Source: Raphanus sativus (lineage: Eukaryota > Streptophyta > Magnoliopsida > Brassicales > Brassicaceae). Taken from it: a DNA stretch of 64,000 nt. The stretch's first letter is position 1. Each line of letters begins with the position of its first letter. Below, one piece after another: positions 1 to 11,273 of the stretch. The position numbers and the translations under genes were made by a program. The notes beneath the pieces are model-generated. The model saw only the letters and a list, made by a program, of their open reading frames with translations. It was not told the origin of the DNA and made no database searches. The DNA is taken from assembly GCF_000801105.2 (NCBI RefSeq), contig NC_079519.1, positions 11,654,668-11,718,667 of the forward strand, in the 5' to 3' direction.

Positions 1-1400
1 TGTACGTAGAGGACATAAGTAGCTTGGCCTTTAGAAGTCTGACAAGTGACACTATTTTAACATAACAGGTCAAATGAAGCCAAACTCTGAAACCTTGAGC
101 CTCCAAAAGTTCTCTAGGTTGCGGCCATGTTTGTATTGCCAAAACTTTGTTGGGATGGTCTGCAAGTCCAGTAGAGGAGAAAATATAATCCAAAAGAGAA
201 CCTGGGGAGAACCAAAGGAGCTGTATTTATTGTTGCACAGAGCTTGTCTCATCGTAAGACCAAGAGGACCTCTCATAGATGGAGCAGATGATATTCAAGT
301 AAAAACTAAAGATTATCATATCGTCGAAGTAGGCTACCATAAATTTTCCAATGAAAAGTCGCCAAGATTGATTCATAACTCGCATGAATGTACTAGATGA
401 ATTAGACAGGCCAAAAGGTATGACTAACAATTTAAAAAAGCCTAAATGAGTTTTAAAAAAGATGCTAGCCGCTTCGCAGATTAAGTTTAGAGAAGGCAAG
501 AGCAGTCCCAATCTGGCCAAGGAGATTGTATAACCGTAGTATAGGAAAATGATAACTGACAATGATCTTGTTAAAAGTGCGAGTATCAACATATAAACGC
601 CAAGAGCCATCTTTCTTAGATATTAATAAGGTTTTACAGCGCACATACTTAGACTTTCATGCAGGATCCTTTTGGAGACAAGGGCTTCTACTTGTTTATG
701 AAGTTCCTCGTCCTCCCTTGAACTCATTCAATCATGTGGACGGTTCGGAAGAGACGCGTTAGGAACAAAGTCAGTTTGATGTTTGATATTGCTTCGTAAA
801 GGTAAGCTGGGTGGGATATCACTAGGAAACACATCTAAAAATTCTTGTTTGATTGTCGAAAACTCATGCTGATGTGTTGTTCTGTGATTAGTGGTGTAAG
901 TTTAGGTATGAGTAATATGACATGGCCCTCATATCACATAGCTGCTTCGAATTATGCCTTTTTCATTAGTAAAATCTGAGTTGTTAGTGGAGATTTCAGT
1001 TGAGGAGTTGACGGTTTCAAAGTGAAACTACATTTGTTAAATTTGAACATATAAAGTATCCGTCGTGACTAACTTTGCAATCAAACTCACATGGGTGTCC
1101 CAACAACAAATGAAAAGCATCCATTGGTACCACATATAAAGTTGATCATGGTAAGCATCACCAAAAGAGAATGTAACCAAGGCACGACGAGTTACACTTA
1201 CTTCATTATTTTTTTGAAGCCATGCAAGGTGATAAGAATGCACGTGTTCTTCATGGAGTAGTTGTAACTTTTGGACGGTAAGTTTCTACCTCCATGTGGT
1301 CTTGTGCATGTTGTGGTTAATAGAATTTGAGGAAGAAGTTGCAAGACTATATACAAGAAGCTTGGTGACTCTTTCTTTATGTTTCGTATCACGCACAAAC
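1..1400 (-). pseudogene. Ty3/gypsy polyprotein remnant (protease-adjacent and RT parts)
   Basis: Decayed gag-pol of an LTR retrotransposon, read right to left. Around 1260-1037 the minus strand encodes HSYHLAWLQKNNEVSVTRRA followed by an LVTFSFGD stretch, which matches the conserved segment between protease and reverse transcriptase of plant gypsy polyproteins (WLQKG..V.V..R.LV.FSIG). Around 745-610 it gives PNRPHD.MSS and EELHKQVEALVSKRILHESL, the usual RT amino end, across stop codons. Positions 610-227 give [17 protein letters not shown] and then [11 protein letters not shown], the RT palm with the DD pair (YFDD where YVDD/YFDD is expected). Many stops and frameshifts are present, so it cannot encode a working enzyme. 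No LTR of this element is seen; it runs off the left edge. The family match is recognised from motifs, and the exact clade is not established. Confidence 0.85.
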
Positions 1401-1471
1401 CTACTCGTCAATAGTTTATTTGGAAAGGAGTATGTCATATATATGATTGCTTACACTTTGTACTATCATGG

Positions 1472-2723
1472 TGATATACCATGAAATTTAACTGTTTTAA
1501 CCATGTTATATAAGTGTTTTAAGATATAATTATTATGTTTTGGAGTCTATTTAGTATGTTTACAGATTCAAGAGTAATTTGGAATAAGATGGTAATTTTG
1601 GAGTATTTCGGAGTATTTTAGAGATTTCACCCGAGCTGACCATCGACTAACACATGTGGGTCGACACTGAGAGATTACAATCAATCGATGCACACATCGT
1701 GCCATCGATCGATGGCGAATGCGCAGAAACCTAACTTGGTCACAGTCGACTTGAAGCCCAAGATTCCACCAAATTACAAGAATACCCCTGACGAGTTTTA
1801 ACCTAATATTTAAGTGTTCTACCATTATATTAGGAAACACACTTTTTTATACTTCTTATTTTTCACAGCTAAGGTTATAGGTTTTTAGAGTTGGAGAGAA
1901 GAGCAGACACCAGATTTCTATTCTATATTATCTATGCAGTTTTATTTATTCATTGTGATGTTTTGCTTAGCTATGTCTGAGTAATTCACTTAATTAGGTT
2001 TATGGTTCAAATAAGTTATGAAGGATTGGCCCAAACTATAGAATTGCTAAGTTGCTCGAGATGTTCATCATGAGAATTGTGTTAAATGCTTGTGTTCTAG
2101 AGTAGCTAACTAGAACCCTGATAATAGAATAGTTAGGCGCAAACGACGGATTAGTCTTCTACCAAAAGAGATTCTCTGAGCTAGGATTGCTAGAAACAAA
2201 CGGAAGTTGATTAAGGAAGCCTAGTGAACATATTCAACCCGATCTTTAAAGCTTGCTAGAAAACCATCAATCGATAATCATATAGATTAATCAATCGAAG
2301 ACTCGAAAGGTGTATTGATCGATATTCCTAACGAATCATCGATCGACACTTTCTTCAGATCAACAAACGGAAGTTGAGGTCTGGAGATCTAGACAACAGA
2401 TAGTCTAAACAAACGGAAGTTGATCGACTATTGCTTATGTTGAGTTCTCATATATCTTGCATGTTTAGTATATGTATCTATATAATCCAGATTACTTGAA
2501 TATAAATCCTAGGCTTAACTCTGTATCATTATTGTCTAAACTCCAATCCAATCAACCAACAATTACTTTTTCACCACTGCTATTTCAATTAATCATAGTT
2601 AATCACTGCTGACTATGATTTATTGTGTGCTATACCTCTATGTGGATTAGATCCCTAAGTACTATAACTGATTCTTTTATTTGAGAGAGTAATTCACTCC
2701 TTAGGGTAATTTGAGTGAGATCC
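1472..2723 (+). mobile_element. Solo LTR related to the 3060-12632 element
   Basis: Begins TGATATACCATG, the same start as the LTRs at 3060 and 11274, and ends TTGAGTGAGATCC, which aligns position by position with TTGAGCACTATCA at the end of those LTRs. The terminal CA has become CC. It is flanked by a perfect 5-bp duplication CATGG (1467-1471 and 2724-2728). Interior landmarks shared with the other LTRs are the CCGAGCTGACCAT block, TCGATCGA motifs and a block around GCTATGTCTGAGTA. No primer site, internal region or second LTR follows, so it is a solo LTR left by LTR-LTR recombination. It is clearly older than the full element, with many substitutions and indels. It lies between the gypsy remnant and the LINE ORF1 remnant. 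Confidence 0.85.
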
Positions 2724-2728
2724 CATGG

Positions 2729-3059
2729 AATTTTGAAGGCTCTTCAAAATTTCTGGAATATATACGCTTCATGTGTTGGTTGACTTGATGAACATCCCTG
2801 ATTGTTGCTACTCAAGACTAAGAATAATTCATGTTGCCTCAAGTTTATGAGAACCTATTCCGACACGAATCTCGCATTGATCCTACTAGTATGAGTGATG
2901 CAAAAGTGTTAGTTGAGATGGAATTGGATAAAGATTTCCCGAAACTTATTACTATTAACGAGAAACGGGGTAGCATCTACCTTGTTAATGTTTACTATAT
3001 ATGGATTCCATCCGCGTGTGAAAATGTGGGAATATAGGATACAAAGCGAAGAGGTGTCT
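2729..3059 (+). pseudogene. LINE ORF1-like remnant (DUF4283 end and zinc knuckle), 5' part
   Basis: Reading across frameshifts, it encodes a block like VLVDLMNIPDCCYSRLRI, then HVASSL, then DPTSMSDAKVLVEMELDKDF (from about 2879) and VNVYYIWIPSACE. This is the usual end of the DUF4283 domain of plant non-LTR retrotransposon ORF1 proteins. Just after it, GYKAKRC is visible in another frame, as expected for a CCHC knuckle (C..CG..GHK.KRC). The LTR retrotransposon at 3060 inserted immediately after this last cysteine codon, and the reading resumes at 12638. Frameshifted and broken. It could also be a host gene derived from such a retroelement, but the decay argues against function. Confidence 0.7.
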
Positions 3060-4417
3060 TGATATACCATGGATTTTACCCATTTTTAACCATGGTATAC
3101 TAGTATTTTATTATATATTTAATCTGTTTTCTAGCCTGTTAGATATATTTTCAGGTTCATGAGCATTTTGTGAGAAAGTGATGTTTTTGGAGCATTTTGG
3201 AGTGCAAGAGATGATACACCCGAGTTGACCATTCAAGACTAAGTCGGAAGTCAACATTGCGATTATAATCGATCGATACTCATCTTGAGTTGTCGATCGA
3301 TGTAGCTAAGAAGATCCGCGTACTAGAAGATTATAATCGATCGATACACATTCAGTGTTGTCGATCGATATCGAGGACGAAATGGTTTAGCCGACTACTT
3401 CACCAAGACTTCACCAAATTACGAGATTGCCCCTGACGAGTTTTTAACCTAATGGAAATGCTAAATATTCCTGCTAAGTGTTTTTGACGGCAACCTTGAA
3501 CCTTCGAAAGAACCAAGCTTTTAACAACCCTCAAAGCAGAAAGTGTGAGAGAGAGACTAGAGTTTTATTTGTTTGAGAGAGATTGGAGAGATTTCTCATC
3601 TCCTTTTGTATTTCTACTTTATTCTATCTATGCAATTCTTTCATCTATCTATTGTTATGAATTGTTTAGCTATGTCTGAGTAGTCTACTTGTTAGATCTA
3701 GGGTTTAAATAGGTTTGTGGGATTAGCCCCAAACTATAATTGCTAAGTTGTGATACTCATCAAATGGATTGCACCCTATGCTTGTTTTAGATTAGCTAAC
3801 TAGAACATAGATCACTAGGATCTTTGATTATCTTGAATTATCCATTTGAGCTTGCATGTCTCCCGTTGAGAAGAACGACAGTTCCTCCTTGAGACCTTGT
3901 GGTCATATTCGGCTCGCGCCTAGGCAGATCTAGAAGCCGTCGATCGATATCCCGACAGGTGAATCGATCGGCGCTGCGAAAGGTGTATCGCTCGATATCT
4001 CAAAAGGATATCGACCGACTCTTTTTCTGTGTCATCATGCGAAAGGTGTGGCCAGAGATCTAGATATTTTAACCAGTGATACTTCACTTGAGTTAAGCGG
4101 CTGAGATCTATAGTATCATGCAAGCAACTTGTTAAAGCATTTATAGAGATTATAATCTCCATTCCTGAATAGAAACCCTATGTCTAGCACTCTTTATTAC
4201 ATTTAAACAACCCATCATATTGTTAGTTAGAGCAACTACCTTGCTCATTTTAGGAATTGTTATTTTCATTTCTATCATATAAACCAACCTTGCCTAGGAT
4301 TGATTAGTAGATTTTATTTAATTGGTTCCCTAGCTCCTCGTGATTCGATCCCTAAGTACTACAGTTGTACCTCTTATTTGAGAGAGTAAGCTCTACTAGG
4401 TAATTTGAGCACTATCA
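3060..4417 (+). repeat. 5' LTR
   Basis: 1358 bp, starting TGATATACC and ending ACTATCA, paired with the LTR at 11274-12632. Contains several TCGATCGAT palindromes (near 3271, 3289, 3331, 3360 and 3935). The LTR should carry the element promoter and polyadenylation signal, but I cannot place a TATA box with confidence. Most differences from the 3' LTR fall in its first third. Confidence 0.92.
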
Positions 4418-4421
4418 AATT

Positions 4422-4439
4422 TGGCGCCGTTGCCGGGGA
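4422..4439 (+). other. Primer binding site for tRNA-Asp
   Basis: TGGCGCCGTTGCCGGGGA starts 4 bp after the 5' LTR. It is the exact complement of the 3' end of plant tRNA-Asp (established knowledge of that tRNA end), including the CCA. Athila-type elements use this primer. Confidence 0.88.
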
Positions 4440-4529
4440 GCTTTGATCGCCATTAGATTTAATCTTATTAATCTTAGGTTTTTCTTTTATCCCCTTTCTT
4501 ATTTAAATTTTTCTTGTCTTTTCAGGTAC

Positions 4530-6974
4530 ATGCCCAGCAGTACCAGAAGCAACAGGGGAAATCAACTATTATTCTCAGAGGATCCTGCACACTTGGAACG
4601 CTCAATCCGCAAAGACCTACGCTCCGCATCGATCGACAGAACCGCACTACCGTCGACTGATAATCACGTTCAACAGTCGACCGACACTCAGACAACACCG
4701 TCGACCGATACCGTTCGCCGATCCGCATCGTTCGATACTTCTAACCGTATATCGATCGACACTACTCCGCGAAGCATGGTCGCGATTGTTATTCTCACGC
4801 AGGGCGAGAATGGAAACCTGTATGACCAAGATGGTAATCTGCGTAATGCAACAGGTCAGAAGCTAGATGCACAGGGAAACATAATCCCTGAACCTGAAGC
4901 TGAGGCTACAGAAGAAGCTCAAACACGATCGTTGGCAGACTATAACCGTCCAGACGAGTACTACACCAACAGATCAGCTATTCGACTTCCAGAGATTCAG
5001 AAGCCGAACTTCGAGCTCAAGCCTCAGTACTACTCTCTCGTGTCTCAGATACCTTATTCTGGGCAATCACACGAGCATCCTATGGACCATCTGGAGAGGT
5101 TCGAGGATCTTATCGCTGCTATTCGTATGGATGGAGTCCCCGAGGACTACCTACTCTGCAAGCTCTTCAAATACTCACTGATTGGAGAAGCTTCGCACTG
5201 GCTCAAGCAGCTACCTACAGGATCACTGACATCCTGGGCCGACATCAAAAACGCCTTCCTGCGTAATTTCTTTGATGAGGCACGCGCTGAAGACTTAAGA
5301 AGCAAAATCGCCACTTTCGCGCAAAAGCCTAGTGAGACTTTTAAAGACGCGTGGATCAGATTCAAGTTCTTCCAGCGAGACTGTCCACACCATGGATTCA
5401 ATGAAGTGCAGCTGTTAAGCACTTTCTACAGAGGTATCGCCTTAAGGTATCAGATGGCTCTTGATACTGCTAGTGAGGGGAACTTCAACACTAGGAATCC
5501 AATAGAGGCTGTGAGACTTATTGAGAACCTAGCCAACAGCAGCAGCACCAAGAACACTGACTCTGACAAGAAGAAATCGGTTGCAGCCATCGGGGAAGAC
5601 CAGATGAATGAAGTCAGAGCCAAGATAGATGCTTTACATGCATTTCTGGGGCAGCCAGTCTGCTCAGCTGAAGAAGGAGAGGCTAGAGAGGATGATACAG
5701 AGGAAGATGTGAACTACATTGGAGGTACTGGATTTCAGAGATATGGAAACCAGAGTGGAAACAGAAACTTTTTTGGCAGTGGTCAGAAGAGTAACTACAA
5801 CCAGAGTTCACAGTATCAGAAACCCTTCACCAACACAAGGAACTACGGCAACTCAGCTTACCAAAACCCACCGCCACCCACCCAGGAGAGTAAGTTTGAT
5901 GCCATGATTGATAGAGTTCTGGAAGGTCAGCAGAAGCTTACAGTAGACTTCAATGGGAAGATTGATTCTGTCTTCAACAATCTGACCACGAGGATAGACA
6001 CCATCTGCACTCAAGTTAAGAAACTTGAGACACAGATTGTCCAGACTGAAGACTCTATCAGGAGGATTGGAACTTCTAAGGAAGTAGGGGAAGGAAATAG
6101 GAAACACCACGTCAATGCTATCATAGATGATGATTTCTGGCAAGTGGTGAAACAGGAGAAGCTACAAGAAGGAGACTTTGAAGTGGAAAGTTCACTAAGT
6201 CTCGGTGGATCACAATGGTGTCGATCGACACCAACTAGTCCACATCGATCGACATCGACGATGTCTTTTCCGGATACGCTTGCAGATTGCAACGCGGTTA
6301 GGATATTGACACATGCTGAATTCACGGCTTCTCATCCATACCCACCCACCCACACCTACGAAGATATCGACCGACGAGACGAGCCACTCATCGATCGACA
6401 CAAAGAAGAGAACCGTATCGATCGACCCTTTTCTCCACCTATCGATCGACACGCACCTCTCACATACCGAGTGCAACTACCATCGATAGACAGCAACCGA
6501 ATCAATGCACTCAGACCCACACCGAAACCACAAGCTAACCCTACCGGAATCACTGGTAACCCTTCAGACACTACACCTACATCAGAGGGAACTGAAGGAA
6601 GAAGGTTAAGGAGTAGGAAGGAGAAGATTCCTAAGAACCTTAAGAGGGAAGCTAATGAAAAGGAGATTGATGGTTTCACTAAGAGAGTTATCGGAATCCC
6701 ACCAGAGAAACCTTTTGAGGAGGTTTATTTCACAAAGAGATTGTGGATGTTCTTCAGAGAAACAAGGGAGACTGAAACTGACATTAGGAGAAGGTTTGAC
6801 AATGTCAGAGAAGATATGAGGAAAAGGATTACTTTGCCAAAGAAGAGTGATCCTGGGAAGTTTGCAATACCTGTGTGGTACAAGGGATTGAATTTCCTCA
6901 TGCACTATGTGACACTGGTTCATCAGTCAGCATCTTACCAAAGGTCATGGCAGACCATCTGGGCCTGCAAGTAG
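4530..6974 (+). pseudogene. Retrotransposon gag ORF (814 aa, frameshifted from protease)
   Basis: Capsid-like polyprotein amino part. I chose the ATG at 4530 (MPSSTRSNRG); the frame is open further upstream but has no better ATG. The Retrotrans_gag-type core lies at about residues 185-310 (HPMDHLERFEDLI, GEASHWLKQLP, SWADIKNAFLRNFF, ETFKDAWIRFK). A Q/N/Y-rich stretch (residues ~430-480) follows, then a predicted coiled coil (KLTVDFNGKIDSVFNNL to about residue 540) and many SIDR/SIDT tripeptides encoded by ATCGATCGACA. No CCHC zinc knuckle is seen. Around 6870 the frame should pass into the protease, but a one-base loss in CCTGTGTGGTA shifts it, and the last ~34 residues here are out-of-frame readthrough. 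Function would be particle assembly. Confidence 0.85.
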
Positions 6975-8779
6975 AGCCTTCACCAGAGATCTTTACTTTC
7001 GTGGATTACTCTCAGATAAACTCTGGAGGCTTCATCAGAGACCTAGAGGTACATATTGGTGATGCTATCGTCCCTGTGGATTTTCATGTCCTAGACATCA
7101 AGCTAAATTGGAACTCTTCCCTCTTACTTGGAAGAGCATTTATGGCTACAGTAGGAGCCATATGTGACATGAACACCAACAGGATGTGCTTGACTATGAT
7201 AGATCCAGAGATCCACTACGACCCTGTCAAGCTTGGCAAACCACCAGCCAAATCAGTGGTAAAGAAAGATGATACTGGTATCATCGCAGTTTGTCATTGT
7301 GAAGTCGAGTACGAGACAGAGTACTCGGGATCGATCGACAGCACTTTAACGTCATCGATCGACACTTACAAGTCAGAGGAGATCGACAACAACTATGGAT
7401 CATCGATCGACAGAGACCCACCAGATGATGAACTCGATCTACCAGATCATTGCTACCCGAATTTCGCCATCCCACCCAACCGAAAGGAAGATGATTACTC
7501 AGTAAGGAGTTGGGCGGATAGCGGATTTCATGAGAGTTTTGCAGTAGACATAGCCACCTCTTCCCACAATGGAGACCACAGTGAAGAACATGATGCAGAC
7601 TATTGGGAAGAGAGAGCTTGGGAAAATTACTTGGAGAATGACAGATTTGCAATTCCTTTCCCACAATCGATCGACATCAAACGCCCACCATCGATCGATT
7701 ATCTACTTCATCCAGCAAAACGACATCGTCCATCGATCGACATTGCCAGTATCATATCGATCGATATTAACCCAGACGACTTGAAGGACAAAATCGGAAT
7801 TTCACCGATTAGGGCAACACATGGGTATAAAAGGTTGACAACTCAAGCCACGAAAATTCAAAACTTTTCACCTTCTACCCAGCAGCTTCCAACATTCAGA
7901 AACCTATCAATGGAAGACTGCAACAACATGTCCAATCGATCCAACCGTGCAGCTAGACGTGCACCATCGATCGCCACCACCACACACCCATCGATCGACA
8001 CCTTCAACAGAGCTCAACCAAGATCTCATGAACCTTACGATATCAGGAACGTTTCACTAACACCTGATGAATTTGGAATTTTCAGGGACACAGATGGCTA
8101 TGCAAGAGCTATGGATGGAAGAGTTCTGCACATAACCAGAGAAGACATAGCAGACATCCTCCAAGTTGCTAATGGACCAGAAAACCTGTTCACACAGCAA
8201 CGTAGCCATCCAGACATCCTAAATCACGTCCAGGACAACCACAACACCAACACAAGGGAGGATACAGTTCCTCAACACTTCGGTCAACCTAGACATTCAC
8301 CATCGATCGACATCGTTTCATCACCATCGATCGACGGCGGATATCACGGATCGATCGACAGACCAAGAGTCAGATCGCCCGACAGACGATTGGAGTTTGG
8401 ACGACGTGCCTTAAATACTGATGGATCCAGGAGATTCAAGTGGGAAGCTAAGGATGAATATGGTGTCTACAGAGATGAGTTTGGCTATGCTCGAGGAGTT
8501 GATGGTGAGATCATCCATGTTACCAAGGAGCATGTAAAGAGACTTCTGGATAGAGCATCCCTCTTTCACAGAGGATGCTTACGCCTTCCAATACACACAC
8601 GCCCTTACCATGCATACACACCACCACCAGTACCCTACAGTAGAGAGGAGATAGATGATATGGTGACTGATGTATGGAGAGCTCAGGCACACCTTGAGGC
8701 AAACATTAACACATTGGTGGAAGACACTATCCAGCCTTTGGATGTCAGTTACAAAGGACTTCCAGAATGCTATCGCTGA
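6876..8779 (+). pseudogene. Retroviral-type aspartic protease and SID-rich extension
   Basis: Continuation of gag in the next frame. VQGIEFPHALCDTGSSVSIL (from ~6878) contains the D-T-G active-site triad of retropepsins, followed by ILPKVMADHLGL and, ~80 residues on, LLLGRAFMATVGA, the second conserved protease block. After the protease comes about 400 residues of low-complexity SID motifs. Two related ~38-residue modules lie at 8057-8173 and 8449-8563 with the pattern DE(F/Y)G..RD..GYAR..DG...H(I/V)T(R/K)E. No RT follows, which is unusual. The frame ends at 8779, but a shift near 8750 connects it to the next ORF. No ATG starts this ORF; it was once fused to gag. Confidence 0.8.
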
Positions 8780-9143
8780 GATAAGAGTGGAGCTTGGAAA
8801 CATATTGACCATGCTTGAGAAAGAGGCTACGCCCCCAGTATCGACCGACAGAGTACGAGTACCATCGATCGACATCGACAAGAATACATCCATGGACCGA
8901 CAAGAATGTTCATCACCTAAGAAATATGAATGGGAGGTTCCTTACATCAATACACGGATTGGAGACGTCTACAGCCCTCTCAGCAACAATGTCGAATGGT
9001 TAAGCAAGAGGATCGATCTTCTACAAAAAGATTTGGACACAATTTGCCAGAATGACCAAGCTAAGTTTGCCACTTTTTCATCGATCGACACACCTTCTTC
9101 ACCATCGATCGACAAAGGTTCGCAGAACTGGAAGATAGGATGA
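8755..9143 (+). pseudogene. LTR-element ORF continuation, SID-rich helical segment
   Basis: Third frame segment of the same ancestral polyprotein. It reads SVTKDFQNAIAEIRVELGNI from ~8755, then SID repeats, then NVEWLSKRIDLLQKDLDTIC, a heptad-like helical stretch, and ends SSPSIDKGSQNWKIG at a stop. A one-base shift near 9118 passes into the next segment (FAELEDRMKAYVRK). No known domain is recognised. Assignment to the element rests on position, strand, continuous SID motifs and identical codon style. Confidence 0.65.
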
Positions 9144-9907
9144 AAGCGTATGTAAGGAAGCATGAAATTTTCAGTTCTCCTATCCTGCGATGCCATCACA
9201 CAATGTCACGGCAGCTGGACAAGCTAAAAAGAGACATGAGCATTGTTCAAGCTTATATTGATCTTCGTGACAGCAACGAAGCATCGATCGAGAGGCCTAG
9301 ACCAATATTGATCGACAGCGAGCCACCACCAGCGAGAAAAGCATGCACTACAGCAGAAGTTGATGAGCTTAAAGATGAGCTGTACGAGGCTATAGATGCT
9401 ATGGAAAGGAGACTCACCGGGACCTGTGATACCATTGACTACACTGTTAACGAAAGAGTTAACAGCCTCTGCAGAACTACTCGCCATATGAAGGGCAATA
9501 TACGTGCTCTGCAGTACCAAGGACAGTGCTCACAGTCGATCGACACAGTGGATTCTGAGTCGACCGACAGACCCCTCAGCGAAAAGACCGACGCGCATCT
9601 CGTCGCATCGATCGACACCGAGTCTTTAGCAGACCGAGATCAGTTTATTCTTGACAGGATCGATGCATTACAGAGTGAGCTGAAATTATTGTCCGTACAT
9701 ACCTACCAGACCATCAACAGGAAAGTTGACAACATCGAATACATCGAGAATTCTGTGAGGAAACTTCAAGATACAGTCCTCCAGATAGATAAGAAACAAC
9801 TACGAGCGGATGATGCCACAAGAAGCTTCGTCGCCACATGGTTCAATAGTAGGAGACACAAGATTGTTGATTGCTGTCCGGCAATCAGGAGTTTCTGCAC
9901 CCCATGA
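9118..9907 (+). pseudogene. LTR-element C-terminal coiled-coil segment
   Basis: Last coding part of the element's polyprotein. It has predicted helical, coiled-coil-prone sequence (SRQLDKLKRDMSIVQAYIDL; VDELKDELYEAIDAMERRL; DALQSELKLL; KVDNIEYIENSVRKLQDTVL), separated by SID-type motifs coded by TCGATCGAC. It ends at 9907 with CTP. No enzymatic motif is visible. An ATG exists at 9140, but homologous reading from 9118 suggests the segment was fused to the previous one. Its role is unknown; a structural gag-like role is only a guess. Confidence 0.6.
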
Positions 9908-11273
9908 GTCACTTACCTACCAGAGTCAAGCTAAATGACTATAACCAAGCGCTGAGTGGGAGGCAACCCACTATTAGGTTTTTTTTTTCTTTATTTTGTT
10001 TTATTTTATTTTTCATTTTTGCTTTTATTTTTTCGGATTTATTTTGCAGTTTTTATTAGATCCAAGTAGAATGATAATTCCATCGACCGACATTCACCAT
10101 TCATATCGCTCGACAGCACACGACCATTACTAACGATCGACATATACCACTACGAATCTATCGACATCTTGTCGATCAGGTTTATTCATTCTAACTTGTT
10201 ATATTAATTAATTATGCTTTATTTTATTTACCTCACCACCGGCTGTGTTACACTGGGACAGTGTACTTTAAGTCTGGGGGGGAGTTTACTAATATATGTT
10301 TTTATTTTGGTTTTTTTAAAATTTTTTTCAAAATTATTTTCGCATAAGTATTAAATAGGAACATTGATATAGATTTATATTTGATTGTCTGACCACTCTT
10401 TAGCACCATTCTAGATTACTGATTGCAGATAGTACTAAAGATGCTAAAGTGGATCAACTTGCCATCTATATTCACTAGCTAAGATTGATTGAAGGAACCA
10501 AAGCTGACCTCCAACACTAATACGGACTTATTTGCTTGTCTTGGGGCTTGGAAATCACTGGATCGGAATCCTCCTACAAGTCTGGAAGGTAAAAAGTCTG
10601 TGTGTTTCTGGTTCCCTTCCTTCTCTCTCTTCGGCATCTCGAGATCTAAGTTTATGTTATAAAAGATTGAAATGATTTCTTGAGAGGCAGAGGGGTAGGA
10701 GTGATTCCTGCGACCCCAGTATTCTAAATCTCAAGGATGATCACACATTGTGGAAACGAGGGATATGTTGAGTACCGAACCCCATTATTCGCTACACTTT
10801 GTCAAAAATGTATGAGTTACAATGCAAATGTCAATGAGATGGACTAGATGACCTATGTGGCATCGAAACCTGTTGAAATTGAAACTAATAAGAGATCCAG
10901 AGAAGAGAGAAGAGGGGAGAAAGGGATCAGAGAAGACTACCTGTGTGTTCAGATACTTGTTTGAGTTGAATCCATGTGTTCTTTGATCGATACTCCCAAG
11001 GTAAAGCCTGCACTTTTATTTTATGTTAAGAAATGAGGTTAGTAGAGGGTAATGTCAGATGAGAATTGCTAAGTTGTTGACTAGATGAGTTTGGTTGCTA
11101 AGCTAGGATAAGGCATGATGAACTTCTGTGATTAGGATGTTTAGACATGAATTGCAAACCCATAGAGTGATGACTTCAATATATTGAATCTTTGAGTTCC
11201 TGCTATTTCCAAACCTTTTCCAAAGACTACTATTTTTGCTTGAGGACAAGCAAAGGAGTAAGTCGGGGGGAGT
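9908..11273 (+). other. Element 3' non-coding region with polypurine tract
   Basis: No coding sequence. GCGCTGAGTGGGAGGCAACCC at about 9950-9970 matches a block I associate with the end of coding sequence in Athila/Tat elements. A first purine tract GTCTGGGGGGGAG occurs near 10272-10284, and the final one, AAGGAGTAAGTCGGGGGGAG, at 11253-11272, immediately before the 3' LTR; this would prime plus-strand DNA synthesis. Between them lies AT-rich unique sequence. Confidence 0.7.

Noticed and set aside
227..400. Plus-strand ORF 74-400 as a gene
   Set aside because: It overlaps the minus-strand gypsy RT motifs, which explain the region.
4422..4460. Partial tRNA-Asp gene
   Set aside because: Only the 18-nt complement of the tRNA 3' end is present, placed 4 bp after an LTR: a primer binding site, not a tRNA gene.
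4443..4529. Upstream start of the gag ORF at 4443
   Set aside because: The frame is open but begins with TTG; the first ATG is at 4530.
6875..9907. Env-like third ORF of an Athila element
   Set aside because: No signal peptide or transmembrane pair is visible, and the sequence continues the gag-protease frame through single-base shifts.
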